A stretch of 64,000 nt of DNA from the NCBI GenBank assembly GCA_037042915.1, contig CM073198.1:930001-994000 (forward strand), given 5' to 3'. A model generated the notes under the pieces. That model was not told the DNA's origin. It searched no databases and worked only from the letters and a program-made list of their open reading frames with translations. Positions within the stretch are counted from its first letter, which is position 1. Every line of letters begins with the position of its first letter. Positions 11,428 to 23,754 of this stretch are shown here, piece after piece. The DNA is from Auricularia sp. M13. Its lineage: Eukaryota > Basidiomycota > Agaricomycetes > Auriculariales > Auriculariaceae. A program made the translations under genes and the position numbers.

Positions 11428-12600
11428 GGTATTTATACTCTTTCAACATTTCGGATACTGTATGGCAAGAGGTATGTACTGGACACAGATTGTGTTTTTG
11501 TCCTACGACGGTCGCTGCGGGACTCGGACCGGATGTTATTACCCTTCCGCCTTTCTGCTCTTGACCGCCATGTGCGCGGTTCCGTTACCACAACCCAGTC
11601 CCCGCGCGCGACTTCGACCCGCTATATCGTGTGCGCAGGTGCGTCAGCTCACGTCTGCTCGGTGTCTAAGTTGAGCGGAACGCTTTTGAGCAGGACGACG
11701 GCGCTCCTTCGACTGGCGCGTGCCTGCGCCGTCAATGCGTTTCCGCATCAGCTGACGAGTACTCCCTGTGCTCTTGACGACTATACGGCTCGATCTAATT
11801 CTCTGCCTGCCGCGTAGGCTCTTGTCGTCGGTCCAGGCTGCCAGTGTTCACCACATCGACGACAGCAGCACTGAAGGCCGCCATTTGCAGGCGTTCGCGA
11901 AGGTCAACCTCCCGCAACGTACTTTCTCTCGTACTCGATCACTGTGCGGGTCTAACGCTTTGAGTAGCTGAGCCTAGGGCCATTGCGCCCGCCAACGCTG
12001 CCCAGTCACTGCACACACTCACGGTGCCATCCGCGCTGCACGCCACGTTCAGCCTGGCTTCTTCCCGTCAGCCTGCGCGTGCTCGTCCCGAATCCAGCCA
12101 GTGCTCGCATCCTGGATTGCGTCTACTACCCTGCGCACGCGCGGTTGCACGAGGTGCTCGCGGGTCGCGGGTTGCGCTTTCCATCGGATTCCGGCTTGCC
12201 TTGGGCTCGCCCAACTGCGCCAGGGGTCCCAGCGTCGCGCGACCCGCCATATCGATCCCAACAACCCGGTTGCGATCGTTCGCGTAGCGGTGGGGACTTG
12301 TGACACGAAACCTGCGGGGTATTTGCACCCCTTGCAAGACGATTCTGCGTGCGCGGCGCGGTCAGCGAAGCGGGTAGCGGACCGAAAATCCCAACGGCGC
12401 CTTCCGCCTTTCTGCTTTTGACCACAACGCACGCCTTATGCGTGAACCCGCGCGTGCCGTGCGTGGTGTGCGCATACACAGTTTACTCGTGCGTATCTGC
12501 AGGTACGCGCATGCGCTTTGTTCAAGGCTCGAAGCTGATCACGTTCAAGCAGCCACGCTTCCACTGCAGTGCTCCCGCGAGCGCGCCCTTGATGGACTTG
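11428..12600. other. Gene-poor stretch
   Basis: No supported gene. Words such as CTGCTCTTGACCGC and ATGTGCGCG recur loosely here and near 14450, suggesting old degenerate repeats. Confidence 0.4.
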
Positions 12601-12607
12601 AACAGCA

Positions 12608-13430
12608 CAGAACAGTGCGTAATATACAGTTCTTGACGCGTGCGCACAACCTTTTGATGCTCTGCGGTTCCACAGAGCCTGTGTGGATACGGGTCAGTGC
12701 GCGGCGCTTTTAGCTCGCGTTCGCGACGGCAAGACCGCGCGCCCGTCCGATGCCCGGCCGCGATCCGAGTAACGAGGTAAGCTATCCGTTTGCGCCCGCG
12801 CGCGAGCATATACAGTGACTGACCTCGTTTCATCTAGCATTCGACATGCGAGCCGGTCACATTCGAGCACACGCAAGCCGCGCAGCACCCAGGCGGCGCT
12901 TGCTGTCGCGCGCACACGCCCGTCCTTCTCGCGATCGGACGTTGCGCACTACTCGTGCTGTTCCCAGCCGCCCCGCGCTTCAGTTCGCGTGCGCGTGCGC
13001 AACGTTCAGCTTAATGATCAGGGCCGACGCGACAGCGTCCTCCCGCCTTTGGCCTGTTGGAACGCGGGCGAACAACTCCGAGCCGTGCGTGCTATGTAGC
13101 TGCGCCCAACGTTTTGACGCCCTTCTACTTGATGCCAGTCGGTGTGCGGCGCTTTTGGTATCCAGCTCGCGTTCGCGAAGAGGCGTGCCCGTCCGGTGCG
13201 CGGCCGCCGTTCGAGTAACGAGGTGCGCAGTCCGTCTGCGCGCGTGAGCGAGTATAGCCGGGGCTGACCTCGTTTCGTGTAGAAATCGACATGCGAGCCA
13301 GTCATCCCCGCCCAACATCGCGAGTCGCGCAATACCACACCACAACCGACGCTGTACGCAGGACGAAGGTTGCTACCGCGCGCACATGCCTGTCCTTCTC
13401 GCGTCGGATGTTGCACAGCTGCGTTCAGGC
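12608..13430. repeat. Old, diverged tandem duplication (~470-bp unit)
   Basis: Segments around 12612-12960 and 13083-13430 match in order. Shared words include GTGCGCGGCGCTTTT/GTGTGCGGCGCTTTT, CAGCTCGCGTTCGCGA, CGAGTAACGAGGT, CTGACCTCGTTTC, CGACATGCGAGCC, GCGCGCACA and CCGTCCTTCTCGCG. Similarity looks clearly lower than in the 10-11 kb duplication, with several indels. No coding capacity is evident. Confidence 0.7.
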
Positions 13431-14708
13431 GCGATGGATCAGCACCGCTTCGGCCCACGCTGCGGACTCGGAGCCTGTACCGTGCTGCCGTTCAGACGCC
13501 AGTGGAACGCCAGGCACCCTTCTTGTCGACTTGCGATAGCCGTCGTTGGCTCGAGCATTGCGCCGCGATATACCATCTGTGAGCAGCAGAGCAAACGCAC
13601 ACAAGGGGACCGCGTCGGATGACAGAAGGACTGTCTGACTGGCCGGGCTCCGCAGGTGTGCGCCGTTTCTACTCGTTCTATTCTCCCGAAACTCACGCTA
13701 GCGCTGGAACAGCTTGTCGAATTCGTCTGCTGGTGATGCGCCGGTCTCCACAATGCACGCACAACCCGGCGGCGCGCCGTACACGAGCAGAGCGCCGACT
13801 CGACCGTGGCCGCGCCTGCGGCCGCGCGCTACTCTGTCTTCTCGTCTCGAAGATCGCGCCGTCGCGGCCTCGTTGCCTGCGTTATCTCATCGCGCTCGTG
13901 ATGTTGGGATACGATCGCGGCACGCAACTCCCTGCGCGTACGTCTCTATTGCGTCTTTAACTCTCTACCCGACGACGCTGGGACTTCCGCGCAGCGCCTG
14001 CGGTGGTGCAGAGCGATCGCCGTGTGCTTGGTCGGGAAGGCTCCTCTCAAGCCAGCGGCTGTTGTTCTGCAATAGAGCACCGTTCTTTGCTCTTTCAGTG
14101 CGCAAGATCGACAGAGGAACGCCTTGTTGACTTCGGCACTCTTCGTATAGCATGAGTATACACTGTACATTCCCACTGCCGTCCGCGCAGGGACTTACAA
14201 GTGTTTTCTCTCAGCGCCAAATCCAATAACGCGCTCGCAGAGAGCCTTACTGTCTCTCGGCTTGGCCGGCGATGATGGCGACGTTCTTCGCCGTGTCCAC
14301 GAGGTACGAGGGTACTGACTGGCTTGCGTCACAGACCCGATACCAAGCCATTGCGCCGCGTGTACTTTTCCCCAGTGTGAACTCTAATGCTGCTGTCCAG
14401 GAACTACTTTGCCTTCACTGAGCCTTACTGACCCGGGTCAGCTCCGTTTCTCTGCTCTTGACCGCGATGTGCGCGCTGTTGTCCGGTATTGCAGGCCTGC
14501 TGCAGATGAGCGAGACGCTGGCGTCACCTCGCCGCATGCGGCTGGGACGTGCGCTCAGCACGACCAAGCTCTTCTGCGTTGCTCTCACGCCCAAAAGTGT
14601 TGGCTCGCGTTGTCAATTAAGGTTGCCCGGACAGCCGTTAAAGTTCGGCGCCGCTCCTCCCGGGCCCCCCGCTCCTTGCCTTTCTACGTGGTTGAACGTT
14701 CGCGAGGC
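13431..14708. other. Gene-poor stretch before the first F-box gene
   Basis: Nothing supported. Open frames of 60-140 codons on both strands lack family features. Confidence 0.4.
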
Positions 14709-16253
14709 ATGCAGGGCGCTGATACGGTAGACTCGACTCGGAGCTCCTCTCCATCGTGAGCAAACCCGCTCATCGTTCATCGAGTACTGCTAACTGAGCG
14801 CAGTGCGCCTCCTGCTCCACCGTCATGCGGCATTCAGGACCTTCCTCCAGAGATCCTGATCAAGGTGTGGGCGCTGGCCAATCACGTCAAGCAGCTGGAT
14901 CGTTTCATGCGCGTTTGCCGCCACTGGCACGGGCATATCTTCCATTCTCCGACGCTATGGACCAACCTCGACCTCTTATACGCCAAAGACCGCTCTTCGC
15001 GCATCCTTCCGCTGCTCCTACCCCGCTCCGCCCAGCTCCCGCTTACCGTCGCGTGCCTGTGCATCTCGGACTTGTACCATGCCGAGGTCGATGAGCTCTG
15101 CGCGGTTTTGGCACCGCATCTCTACCGCGTCCAACATCTCGCTATCTTGTCTCGGATGCACGAGCAGTACCATCCCGTCCTTGAAGGTCTCTTGTGCGCG
15201 CCTGCGCCGCTCCTGCGCACTCTCGATCTTTCCACTGGCCCAGCAGGTGGACCGGCAATCTCGGGGTTTCCCATGCAGCAAGCGTCGAACGAGGCGTGGT
15301 GGACCTCCATCCAAATCACTGACGATCTATTGGGAGGCGTTCCGGGCCAGCTCCGCACCGTCAACACAGGCTCTCACGTCCTCCCGCGCACCTGCCCGGC
15401 GTTTTCTACGGTCACGTCGCTGCAGATGACCATTGGCAGTTACAACCGGGACTCGCTTCGACATCTTTTCACGGCGTTCCCGCGTCTGCTCTCGCTCAGC
15501 GTTGACAACTGCGCGGACGTTAACTGCATATCGCACATCCCGCCCGGCCACCCGCTGCGGTTTGCGCGCCTGACATCGCGGCACGACGTCAACAACATCT
15601 CGTGGGAAGGAATCGTCGCCTGCGGATTCACGCGGCTGCCCACCCTCCAGCTGCGCAACTTCCACCCGGCGGTCGCTGCCGGCGCTTCGCGCGACCCGGC
15701 CTGGACGGCGCGTTCGCTCTCCCTCGACCTCGGCGTCTCAATCGCCGCAACTTTCGTACCCGCGGCCGAAGCAGACTCGAAGCGCGTGTGCCACATCATC
15801 CTGCACAGCATCCAAATGCTCGCGTCCGCCCATCTCCAGCCTTTCATGCAGAACGTCCGCCACCTCACGCTCAGTCTCGCGGCCTGCGCGCCCGCGCATC
15901 TCATGCCGGACTTGGACCTCCCGCAGGTCTCGACCCTCGCGCTTGTGTGCGGCAGTGGCCACAAAGACGGGCACCGCTGCGGGACGCTCCTGGATCCTGA
16001 GATCTTGCGCCAGTGCGGCAGGCTGACCGCCCCGCGGCTCCGCACCATTCATCTCCTCGCGCGGCAGCCTGGAGGACGCAGCGTGATTCACCCCGCGCAG
16101 CTCGCGCAGTTTCTCGGGCGGCAGAACGGGATTGGCAGCGCCAACGACGTGCGGCCTATTCTCAAGGTCGACGCCCGCATCGCACTCGTTCAAGAACCCG
16201 AGGAACTTGCTGCGCTGAGCCAGCTCATTTCTAAGCTGGAGACTGGTGTCTGA
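14709..16253 (+). CDS. F-box protein, two exons
   Basis: This is a predicted substrate-receptor F-box protein; the family recruits targets to SCF (Skp1-Cullin-F-box) ubiquitin ligases. Exon 1 is 14709-14755 and exon 2 is 14804-16253. The 48-bp intron has a GTGAGC donor, a GCTAACTGA branch site and a GCGCAG acceptor, and the frame is kept, giving 498 residues. The F-box starts near residue 25 (IQDLPPEILIKVWALA, then FMRVCRHWHGHI and PTLWTNLDL). It is followed by a leucine-rich region typical of fungal F-box proteins (repeated SLSLDLGV and LRHLTLSL patterns). The start is the first ATG that keeps exon 1 in frame, and it adds a short Ser/Pro-rich leader. It is not a close paralogue of the other F-box genes in the window. 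The target is unknown. Confidence 0.85.
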
Positions 16254-18180
16254 ATCTCATCCTCGACTATGTAATCTACGCGCGCCTTATTTCTGCACTG
16301 CGAGTCTGTGACGAGACTGAGATGAACTTGAGAGCTTAAAATGTAACTCATCATTTAACTGGTTCTGGTGATGCCCTTGTGACATTCCCGCGGCGCATTC
16401 AGCCGAAACCCTGGCGCCAAAACCGTTGTGGCCAGATAACGGAACGTCCCATTACCATCTACAGCACTATAAAACTGCATCCAAAGCTACAGTACAACTC
16501 CAATGTCCACTGCACTCAAGCCCTAATGCATCTGCAGCCACCACCGCCCGTTCTCATCATCTGCTATCGATTCCTGACACGATTATATCCCACTCAGACT
16601 CGGAATAGGATTCGAAGCCGACAGCAGATCCAATATCCGAAGCTGACAGCAAAACCCACCTAAAATTATGGTTGGATAGCAAACAAAGCACGTACCACTG
16701 ATACAGTAGAACCACCTAACTTCGGCTCGAAATATGTGCGGCGACAGCCATGCGTTCATAAATGACTTATCGGCACTGCCTCGGAGAGATTTTGCAATGA
16801 AGTACAACTGGATGCGCCGAGAGCACGTTCGAAGACGACGTCGCGAACGGGGATCCCAGTATAAAGCAACGGAGGGGAAATGATATTGTCCTCGCGTGGG
16901 TTTGAAAAGCGTGGTAGAAACAAGTTGCAGCAGTCGCGGTATGAAGGTCTGCAGACAGTTTTTCGACACCTGGCTCCAGTCCGCGTACCGCATCACCGAT
17001 GTTGCGCGCGTTGTCACACGCTCGCGTATCCCGAGTAAGTACGTTCAAGACGCCAAATAATAATTATATTGAGCAACGGTCGCAGCGCGCGCGCCGCACA
17101 AAGCAAATTCTGCAGTGCAGTACCGAACGGCTCGAGTCTCGGCCCGGGAGCGCAACTCCTCATCCCCGTGACAACTTGAGCAACAAGTTCGGCGCAGGAA
17201 TCAAGACCGCGAGATGGCAGGACGGCGGGACAGCGACAGCGATGCGGCGCAGACCAGCCTCGTCCGCAGAACCCAGCAAGAAACCACGCAGGCCTGGTCG
17301 GCGATGAATACGACGGCCGCAAAGCCGAGCCGACACCATTTCCCGCGCATCACAGCCAGACGGAGGAGTGGCTACCCGTTCATCGAACGCGCACCATGCC
17401 TACGCTCACAGCCGCTGTTGAACGCAGGTGTAGAGCATACGCCGGGACCAGAGACGCAGCATACCGCATGGGACGGGCGTAGCTGGAAGCCGGTATGTGC
17501 GCGGGGGGCGCATTGAACAGATATGGCCCGTGGGCGATCGAGCGCGGCCGCGCCCCGAGTCGTGAGGATGCGCTGAAATTGTGCCCACTATCCACAGAGA
17601 CTCGAAGATGCTCCTGGATACAGAGCTGAAGCCTTCGCGTGCGCCGATGCGCACTAGTTCCATGAGTCGCCGCGAAAGCCGGCCATACTATATATGCAGA
17701 CTGACTGGCGACGCGCAGAATCGAGGATAAGCCAAAAGGGACGGTAGTAAATACGAAAAGGGGGACCAGGCGGGGAGCGGAAAAGGCCAATTCGTGAGAT
17801 GCGGATTGAGAGAGGGACGTCGCTTTCACGCTCCGTGACCGTCGAGGATGAGCGGGTGTGCCCTGGACAGCGCGCCGATGTGGGTGCGGTTCGCGCGTAA
17901 CACAGATAGCCAAGTGGGTCGCGATGTCCAAGCGCGGCAGAAAAGCGCGCGCACAATGGCGCTGTGTGTCCATCGTGAGCCCGAGCGCATCACGACGGCG
18001 TAGATTTGAACGACGGCATACCGTATGACGGCGAGCGCGAGCGGCGTAGAAGTTCGCCGACGTCAACGACGAGTGTGAAGCTGCGGTGGGGCGGCGCGAG
18101 TTCGAGGCGCTTCCTACACCCAGAAATAAACGGCACATATGACCGTCGGGATTGCGGGAGGGCGCGCACGTTCTGACGTG
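16254..18180. other. Intergenic, no supported gene
   Basis: Up to about 16660 the sequence is AC-rich and of lower GC. From about 17000 it is GC-rich with chance open frames (the longest is a minus-strand frame at 17380-18138 without family motifs). I see nothing I can support. Confidence 0.4.
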
Positions 18181-18189
18181 CTCACCGTA

Positions 18190-18640
18190 CGCTAGCGTGG
18201 CTCCCTAAACCGGGCGAGCGCGCGGGCGCGATTCCGGCAGACGGTCTCGCGCTCGTCCAGCACAGGCGGAGGCGACGAAAAGATCCTGCATCGTCGGAGC
18301 GCGAGTGCGATTTGCCCAGCGTATCGACGGCAGGATTGCGCCATAAGCACGAATAGGCAGCGGGCGCACGCGCGGAAGAGCTTCCGCCAGACGGTGAGCG
18401 GCGGCTCGCGCGCGTTTGACGCGGGCGCAGACGGCGAGATGATATTGCTTTAGCCAAGCGCGAGCGCGACTGGCCAGCTTGCTGACGGTTGCCTTGCGCC
18501 CTAATAGCGGCCTCTAGACAGAGCGGGCCTATGCGCAGGCTGCCGCCAGACCGTGCGCGCTGGCTCGAGCGCGTTTGGTGCGCGCGCCGCCGCCAAACCG
18601 GCAGGGAGCTTCGGGCGCATAGCAGGCCGTCAGCATGAGC
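18190..18640. repeat. Degenerate ~150-160 bp tandem repeat
   Basis: The word CCGSCAGACGG or its variant CCGCCAGACCG occurs near 18234, 18383 and 18543. It is followed each time by related GC-rich text (GAGCGCGTTTGACGCG, GAGCGCGTTTGGTGCG). At least three decayed units are visible. Confidence 0.5.
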
Positions 18641-19128
18641 TACATCGCCGCCAAGGAAACGCACCATAAAGAATGAAATGAACACTTTATTTCAGTACGC
18701 GGCTCAAACGTCAAAAACGCTGAGCAGGGTGCGGCGGCCCATTACAACGACAGCTTCAGGTAGCAAATGAAATAATAATGAATCCAGGCGCACAGATCCA
18801 CAGCGCATAGGCGGGCGGCATTTTCAGAGATAAATGCGCTGAAATTTGGCCTTCTTGTAAGGCGACCGATGCGCGCGTTCGTGACCGCGATGTGGGCGAA
18901 AGCAGAAACGCGGAACGGAGAGCCCCGCCGCCCGTCGGACCGATGCTTCCGCGCCGGGCTTTGCTTCTGACCACGACGCACGGGCTGGCTATTGCGACCT
19001 GTACCCGCATCTGCGCTCATCGATATACCTCGTGCGTCGCTTTTATGCTATGCCCCCATTTGCGGCGCTAGCCTCGTTGGGCTGCGCGGTCCCGCCCACT
19101 TACAGTTACCGCTCTTTGCTCCGCCCGC
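18641..19128. other. Intergenic, no supported gene
   Basis: Only short overlapping open frames occur between the degenerate repeat and the MITE at 19137. Confidence 0.4.
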
Positions 19129-19136
19129 GCGTAGGC

Positions 19137-19631
19137 TAGGATGCTGTTAAAAAGTCGGCGGGACTTTTTAACGAGTTTAAAACACAATGTGTTTAAAACA
19201 GGCTGTTAAAAACAGTGTTAAAAACATATGTGCTATATATAGACTATATGAGCAGCAGCTGGAAGCTGAGACTGACTATATGTCACTTAACTGATGTATT
19301 GCCAGTGAGCAGAGTGCAGAGAGTGCTGATTAATGGCTTGATATGCCTGTCTCAGCGCACGTAGCTGAACCTCACTTACCAACTCAGTGTCTGAGGCATA
19401 TCCCAGCTGCTGAGTAATCATGGAGGGCATTGGAAGACTGAATGAAGTCAAAACATGTGGGAAAACACACAGAGACCTCCCATTGAGTGTTCTCATGCAG
19501 AATCTCAGCTGAAGAATAGGTATATACTGAGTTAAAAACAGGTTTCATGCGGCCACCGGGTGTTTAAAACGTGTTTTTAACAGCCTGTTAAAAACAATGT
19601 TTTTAACTTTACCCTTTTCCACAGCATCCTA
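19137..19631. mobile_element. hAT-type MITE, 495 bp
   Basis: The ends are terminal inverted repeats: TAGGATGCTGT is perfect at both ends, and 16 of 18 bases match if extended to AAAAG. The element is flanked by a perfect 8-bp target duplication, GCGTAGGC, at 19129-19136 and 19632-19639. An 8-bp duplication and TAG-starting ends fit the hAT superfamily. The interior is AT-rich and non-coding. Subterminal zones are packed with GTTTAAAAC- and GTTAAAAAC-type words in both orientations, as hAT transposase-binding repeats often are. No transposase is encoded, so movement would need a helper. A second, longer member of the same style lies at 36795-37461. Confidence 0.9.
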
Positions 19632-19734
19632 GCGTAGGCTGACTGCTTTTCCTGTGAGTGAAAAATCACGAGAGTGATTTTTTTAATTCTATACCATTGT
19701 GCGTCTGGCGGTGCGCATTGCGCATTCGTAGACG

Positions 19735-21160
19735 TTCGGCTTTTTTGAATATGCAGCTCGCACCGTCCGTCAGACCTCCATATGCCTTGATGGTGAACGC
19801 GATGACATGGCACCCGTGCTGAGCGGCATACCTCAGGGATCTTCGGTCTCACCGATCCTGGCTGCCATCTTCTCAAAAACGCTGGCTGACCGCCTCCAGG
19901 CTGCAGCGGGTGACATCCGCAGTGGGCTTGGTGCGCGTACCCGCGCGACAGAGGGCCGGCTCGGGATGTTTGTAGACGACGGCAAGCTTTACTGCTCGTC
20001 TAAGTCGTTCGTCACAAACACCCGACACCTACGCGACCTGTACATTATCACCCAGATATGGGCACGCGAGTATGGGGTGCAGCTCGACGAGGAAAAGCGG
20101 GACCTTGCCCACTACACGGGCAGATTCCGCAAGGTTGGTCGCCGGCCAGTATCGCGCCTCGCCCGGCCGTCTCTCCGACTCCCCAGGAAGGACGGAAATG
20201 GCGAGGATGTACTAGCGCCGAAGACACAGTACAGGTGGTTGGGTATCCCAAACTCCTGTTTAATGCCCACGTGGCCCGCATGGCAGAGCGCGCTGCGAGC
20301 GCTGTGACTGCACTCTCAATGCTGGGCACTACGCGCACTGGACTGTCGCCACACCACCTGCGCATGGTCCACATTGCCTGCACCGAGTCAATCTTGACAT
20401 TTGCATCCACAGTGTGGTTTGCAGTCGGGGAGCGCCACGCATCGCGTGTCGCAAAACTGGAGGTTGTCATGCGCCGCGTAATGCGACACATGCTTGGCGC
20501 GTTCAAGACGACCCCGGCTGATGTCCTCAACCTTGAGGCGTCAATCCCCAATCCCCCCATTGTCCTTGACCCTTGCACTGCGCAACGAACGCGCTGCCAT
20601 CCGCTTCGCGACCTTCCCACGTGAACACCCGATCAGGCAGCGCCTTGGTGGGGACTGGTCGAATGGCGCAGCCGCAGCGTACCCGCCGCCGCTGCGCCCT
20701 CGCACTGCGGGCGGACACACACACCTTCAGCGCATTGCACGGCTGTGTCCAGCGGACGGCGAGCGCGTTGCCTTCGAGACTCACATTTCGGCTGATCGTG
20801 CCGCCGGTGTCGAGGAAGCGAGACGAGCGTCGCAGACGGCAGACTACTGTGTCTTCTCTGATGGTTCTGCCGATGACAGCGATGTAGGCGCGGCCGCGAT
20901 TCTTTTCAGGGACGGGCGAGAGGTCGAGTCTCTGCTCTTTCATCTTGGTCCAATTTCTCAGCACGCAACGTACGAAGCCGAGGCGGTGGGCAGTATCCTT
21001 GGCCTGTATCTACTGAAGAAGCACGTGCTCTCTGCGGACTCACAGATTGGATTGGATAACACGTCGGTCATCAAGGCCTGTCGCCGCGTCCGACCACGCC
21101 CGGGACAGTACCTCATAGATGAGATTCATGCTCGATGGTCGCAACACTTCGCAAACTAAT
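19735..21160 (+). mobile_element. LINE fragment: reverse transcriptase plus RNase H
   Basis: A non-LTR retrotransposon ORF2 relic truncated at the 5' end; no endonuclease is visible. Reverse transcriptase motifs are GIPQGSSVSPILAAIF near 19823 and the catalytic box FVDDG near 19971. They are followed by a LINE-like thumb with MRRVMRHMLGAF. RNase H follows with catalytic-looking FSDGSADD (near 20857), TYEAEAVGSILGLYLL and LDNTSVIKA, i.e. the D-E-D triad. The reading frame changes at least twice (about 20240 and 20565), so the copy is dead. RT followed by RNase H in a fungal LINE suggests the Tad1 group. It begins about 100 bp after the MITE at 19137-19631. Confidence 0.8.
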
Positions 21161-23754
21161 CGACACCGCCGGTGGTAGTCCCCACGTCTCAGCGACACAA
21201 CGAGTCAATACGTGTGCCGAATCTCTCGCAGACGAAACACAAACGGGCCAGAGCAGAGCAATTCTGAGCGCACTCCGCGACACTCCGCGCCCACTGGAAG
21301 CCCAGTAAAGCTCGAATAAAGCATCCGCGAGCACCATTCTGCCTGTGTCTGCGCGAGCAGTATGACTCTGGCGACGCGAGCGCGCGCGAGCCGGAGGGCG
21401 TGCATATGCAAAGCCGAGGCGCGTGAGCTGGCCCCTGGTGCGCCTGGCGACTGCACGGAAACTTCAAGCTAGAGTGCCGAGCCGAGGAATGTCCGACTGC
21501 GCCCTGCCAGCACGGGCTGCAGCGGTGTAGGACAGCGAGGAAGGTCGCGCCCGTCTGTTACGCGCTGCAGAGTGTGTTCAAGTTCCTAATTGAGAGTCTG
21601 GTATACGGCCCAATGTTGATAGTATCCAGAGTGCACCGACAGAGGGTGCAGCGCCCAATACGCGGCAGCAGCGCGGTCCCGTGAAGATCACGCAGCCGGA
21701 GAACAAAGGACGAGCATCCGCGGGAGCCGGAATGAAACAAAATTCAATGCGTGCCGCATGGGAAAAACCAGTAATTGCGCCCCTGTGACGAGATGCAACG
21801 TCGCGGAGCGGGAGCCCGGTCCATACCATAGACAAGCGATGCCATCGTATAGGCGACGAGTGTCGGCGTTTTAAGCGCGCAGAAAAATCATGGCATTCAC
21901 AGTGCCTAATAGCAATTCAGGGTCGAGCCAAAGGTAGAAGCAGTTGAGCGCTGAGCACCAGTGAATTGGGGCACAGATGCAGAACTGTAGCCTGGTAGTT
22001 ATACGGAAACAGTATCCCAAAGCACATACGAGCTCGCGCAGTGCTGGCGCGGTTCAATCGATTTTGCGGACGGCGAGCGCGTCGTGGACGAGAGCAGAAA
22101 GCCGGGTCGGCGATTCGGCGGTTCGGGTCCGAAGTCCGCTGCGTCGTCCACGACGCTGGAATTCACACAGCGACGAGCGCCTTGCTCCGCCCGCTACAGT
22201 ATTGGACGCTAAGATCTTCTCGGAAGGCCACTGTTTAATGGGACAAAATCACATTTCCCAGTTAGCATCCTAGCTCGCTGTGGCTCGAGTCCTGGCTATG
22301 ATATCGGCTCATCCTAGCCACTCATCGCTGAATCGTCCTCTTCGCTCGTTTGGGGCGCTCTTTTACCCCAGATTATCGGCTGCTGCTCTATCACTGCCCA
22401 GCCGCCGCCGCCGCCGCACGAGACACCCCTGACCATCTACGCTCACGCCATGGCCAAAACCCATTGCCGCGCGGGATTACGCCCTGCAACAACTCCTGAT
22501 GGACTTTCAAACGGCCTGCTCGAGCATATTCTGCCTGCTATTTCCGCCCTGATAGCCCTCGACGACGCGGACCCCAGACTATGCTCAAATTTTACGTGTG
22601 CACATGGAACTCCGGCTTGTATACCCGCTGCAACGTTGTCTGTATTACCCTGAGGCTGGCTCTAACTCCTACCGCCCTGTTCAAATGCGCTCGCCCCCCA
22701 TAAGCTCTCATTCTGTCACTGGCAGCCTCTGTTCGCGCACTCTGCTGAATGAACTCGCGCGCCCGCATATGTTCTTCCAGTGCACTCTGTATCTCGCCGA
22801 GCTGGACCAAACGAAGGCTACGAATGCAATGCATCGCTAGAAGTTGCCCTATCTGAGTTCTCGCACATACGCGCAGAGCATCCCGTTCCATTTCATAGAA
22901 TGACGCCGCAGCTGCACAGGTCAATCTGGTCGGACAAAGTTGCACGTGAAGCTGAACCAGAGGCTGGACGAACTTCACAGTCTGACGTGCGCTCGCCAGT
23001 CTTAATCTTCCGTGCTTCTGGCCGCCAATTCCTCGTCGCCGGAAACGGAATTTCACGGATGAACATCATATATCTTGCGGCGCGCAAGACCTGCGCTTTG
23101 TCCGCCACAATCGCGATCTCACGGAGTGCGTTTAGTCCAAGCAATTCTCGCGGAATCGTTCTCCGTACTGCGTCGGCGCATGTGGCCCGCCGACGCCTTT
23201 CCTCTTGCCTGCGCACCGGGCCTTGCGGATAGTATATGGTCTATTTGACTAGCCTGACGAGTCCTTCAAGATTTCCGAGAAGCTTGCCCGCGGGGCGGCG
23301 CGCTTGAGGTATCTGCGTGCTAATGCAGCTGTAATTCGCGCGTAAGCGCAGCCACTCGCCTGATACGACGGTCACGACCACCGTCCTGGCGCTTCCGCTA
23401 GCAGGATCTCTGTGCCGCGGACGCTCGCGATAGATGCTCGCGCGTGCGAGTGCGTTCCTCGCACGCAAGATCGCGTTCTCGCGCGCGAGCCCGGACGGGT
23501 GGCATTGCCGAGCGTCCACGAGGCCATGAGCGCCTGGGTTATCGTCGAGTTCGTCAATATCTAAGTGCACGCGCTGCATTAGCATACCTTTCACCGGGAA
23601 ATTTGAGAATCTTCCGCCTTATGCGGTGCGCTGTGATGGAAAGCACATCGCGATTCGCAACGGCTAACTCCGCAACTTGACCTCTTACGCCCACCATCAC
23701 CGACGTCGGATCCGAAAAAGGACGCACTGCACTGGCAGCTTGTTCGGAGTGGAT
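21161..23754. other. Intergenic, no supported gene
   Basis: GC-rich DNA with many small open frames on both strands. The longest, about 154 codons on the minus strand at 22592-23056, has no family motif. The text just after 21160 may be the decayed 3' end of the LINE. Confidence 0.4.

Noticed and set aside
17380-18138. 252-codon minus-strand open frame
   Set aside because: No family motif and no supporting introns; overlapping frames are open on the same strand.
22592-23056. 154-codon minus-strand frame with helical look
   Set aside because: No recognised domain, and the opposite strand is equally open; not enough evidence for a gene.
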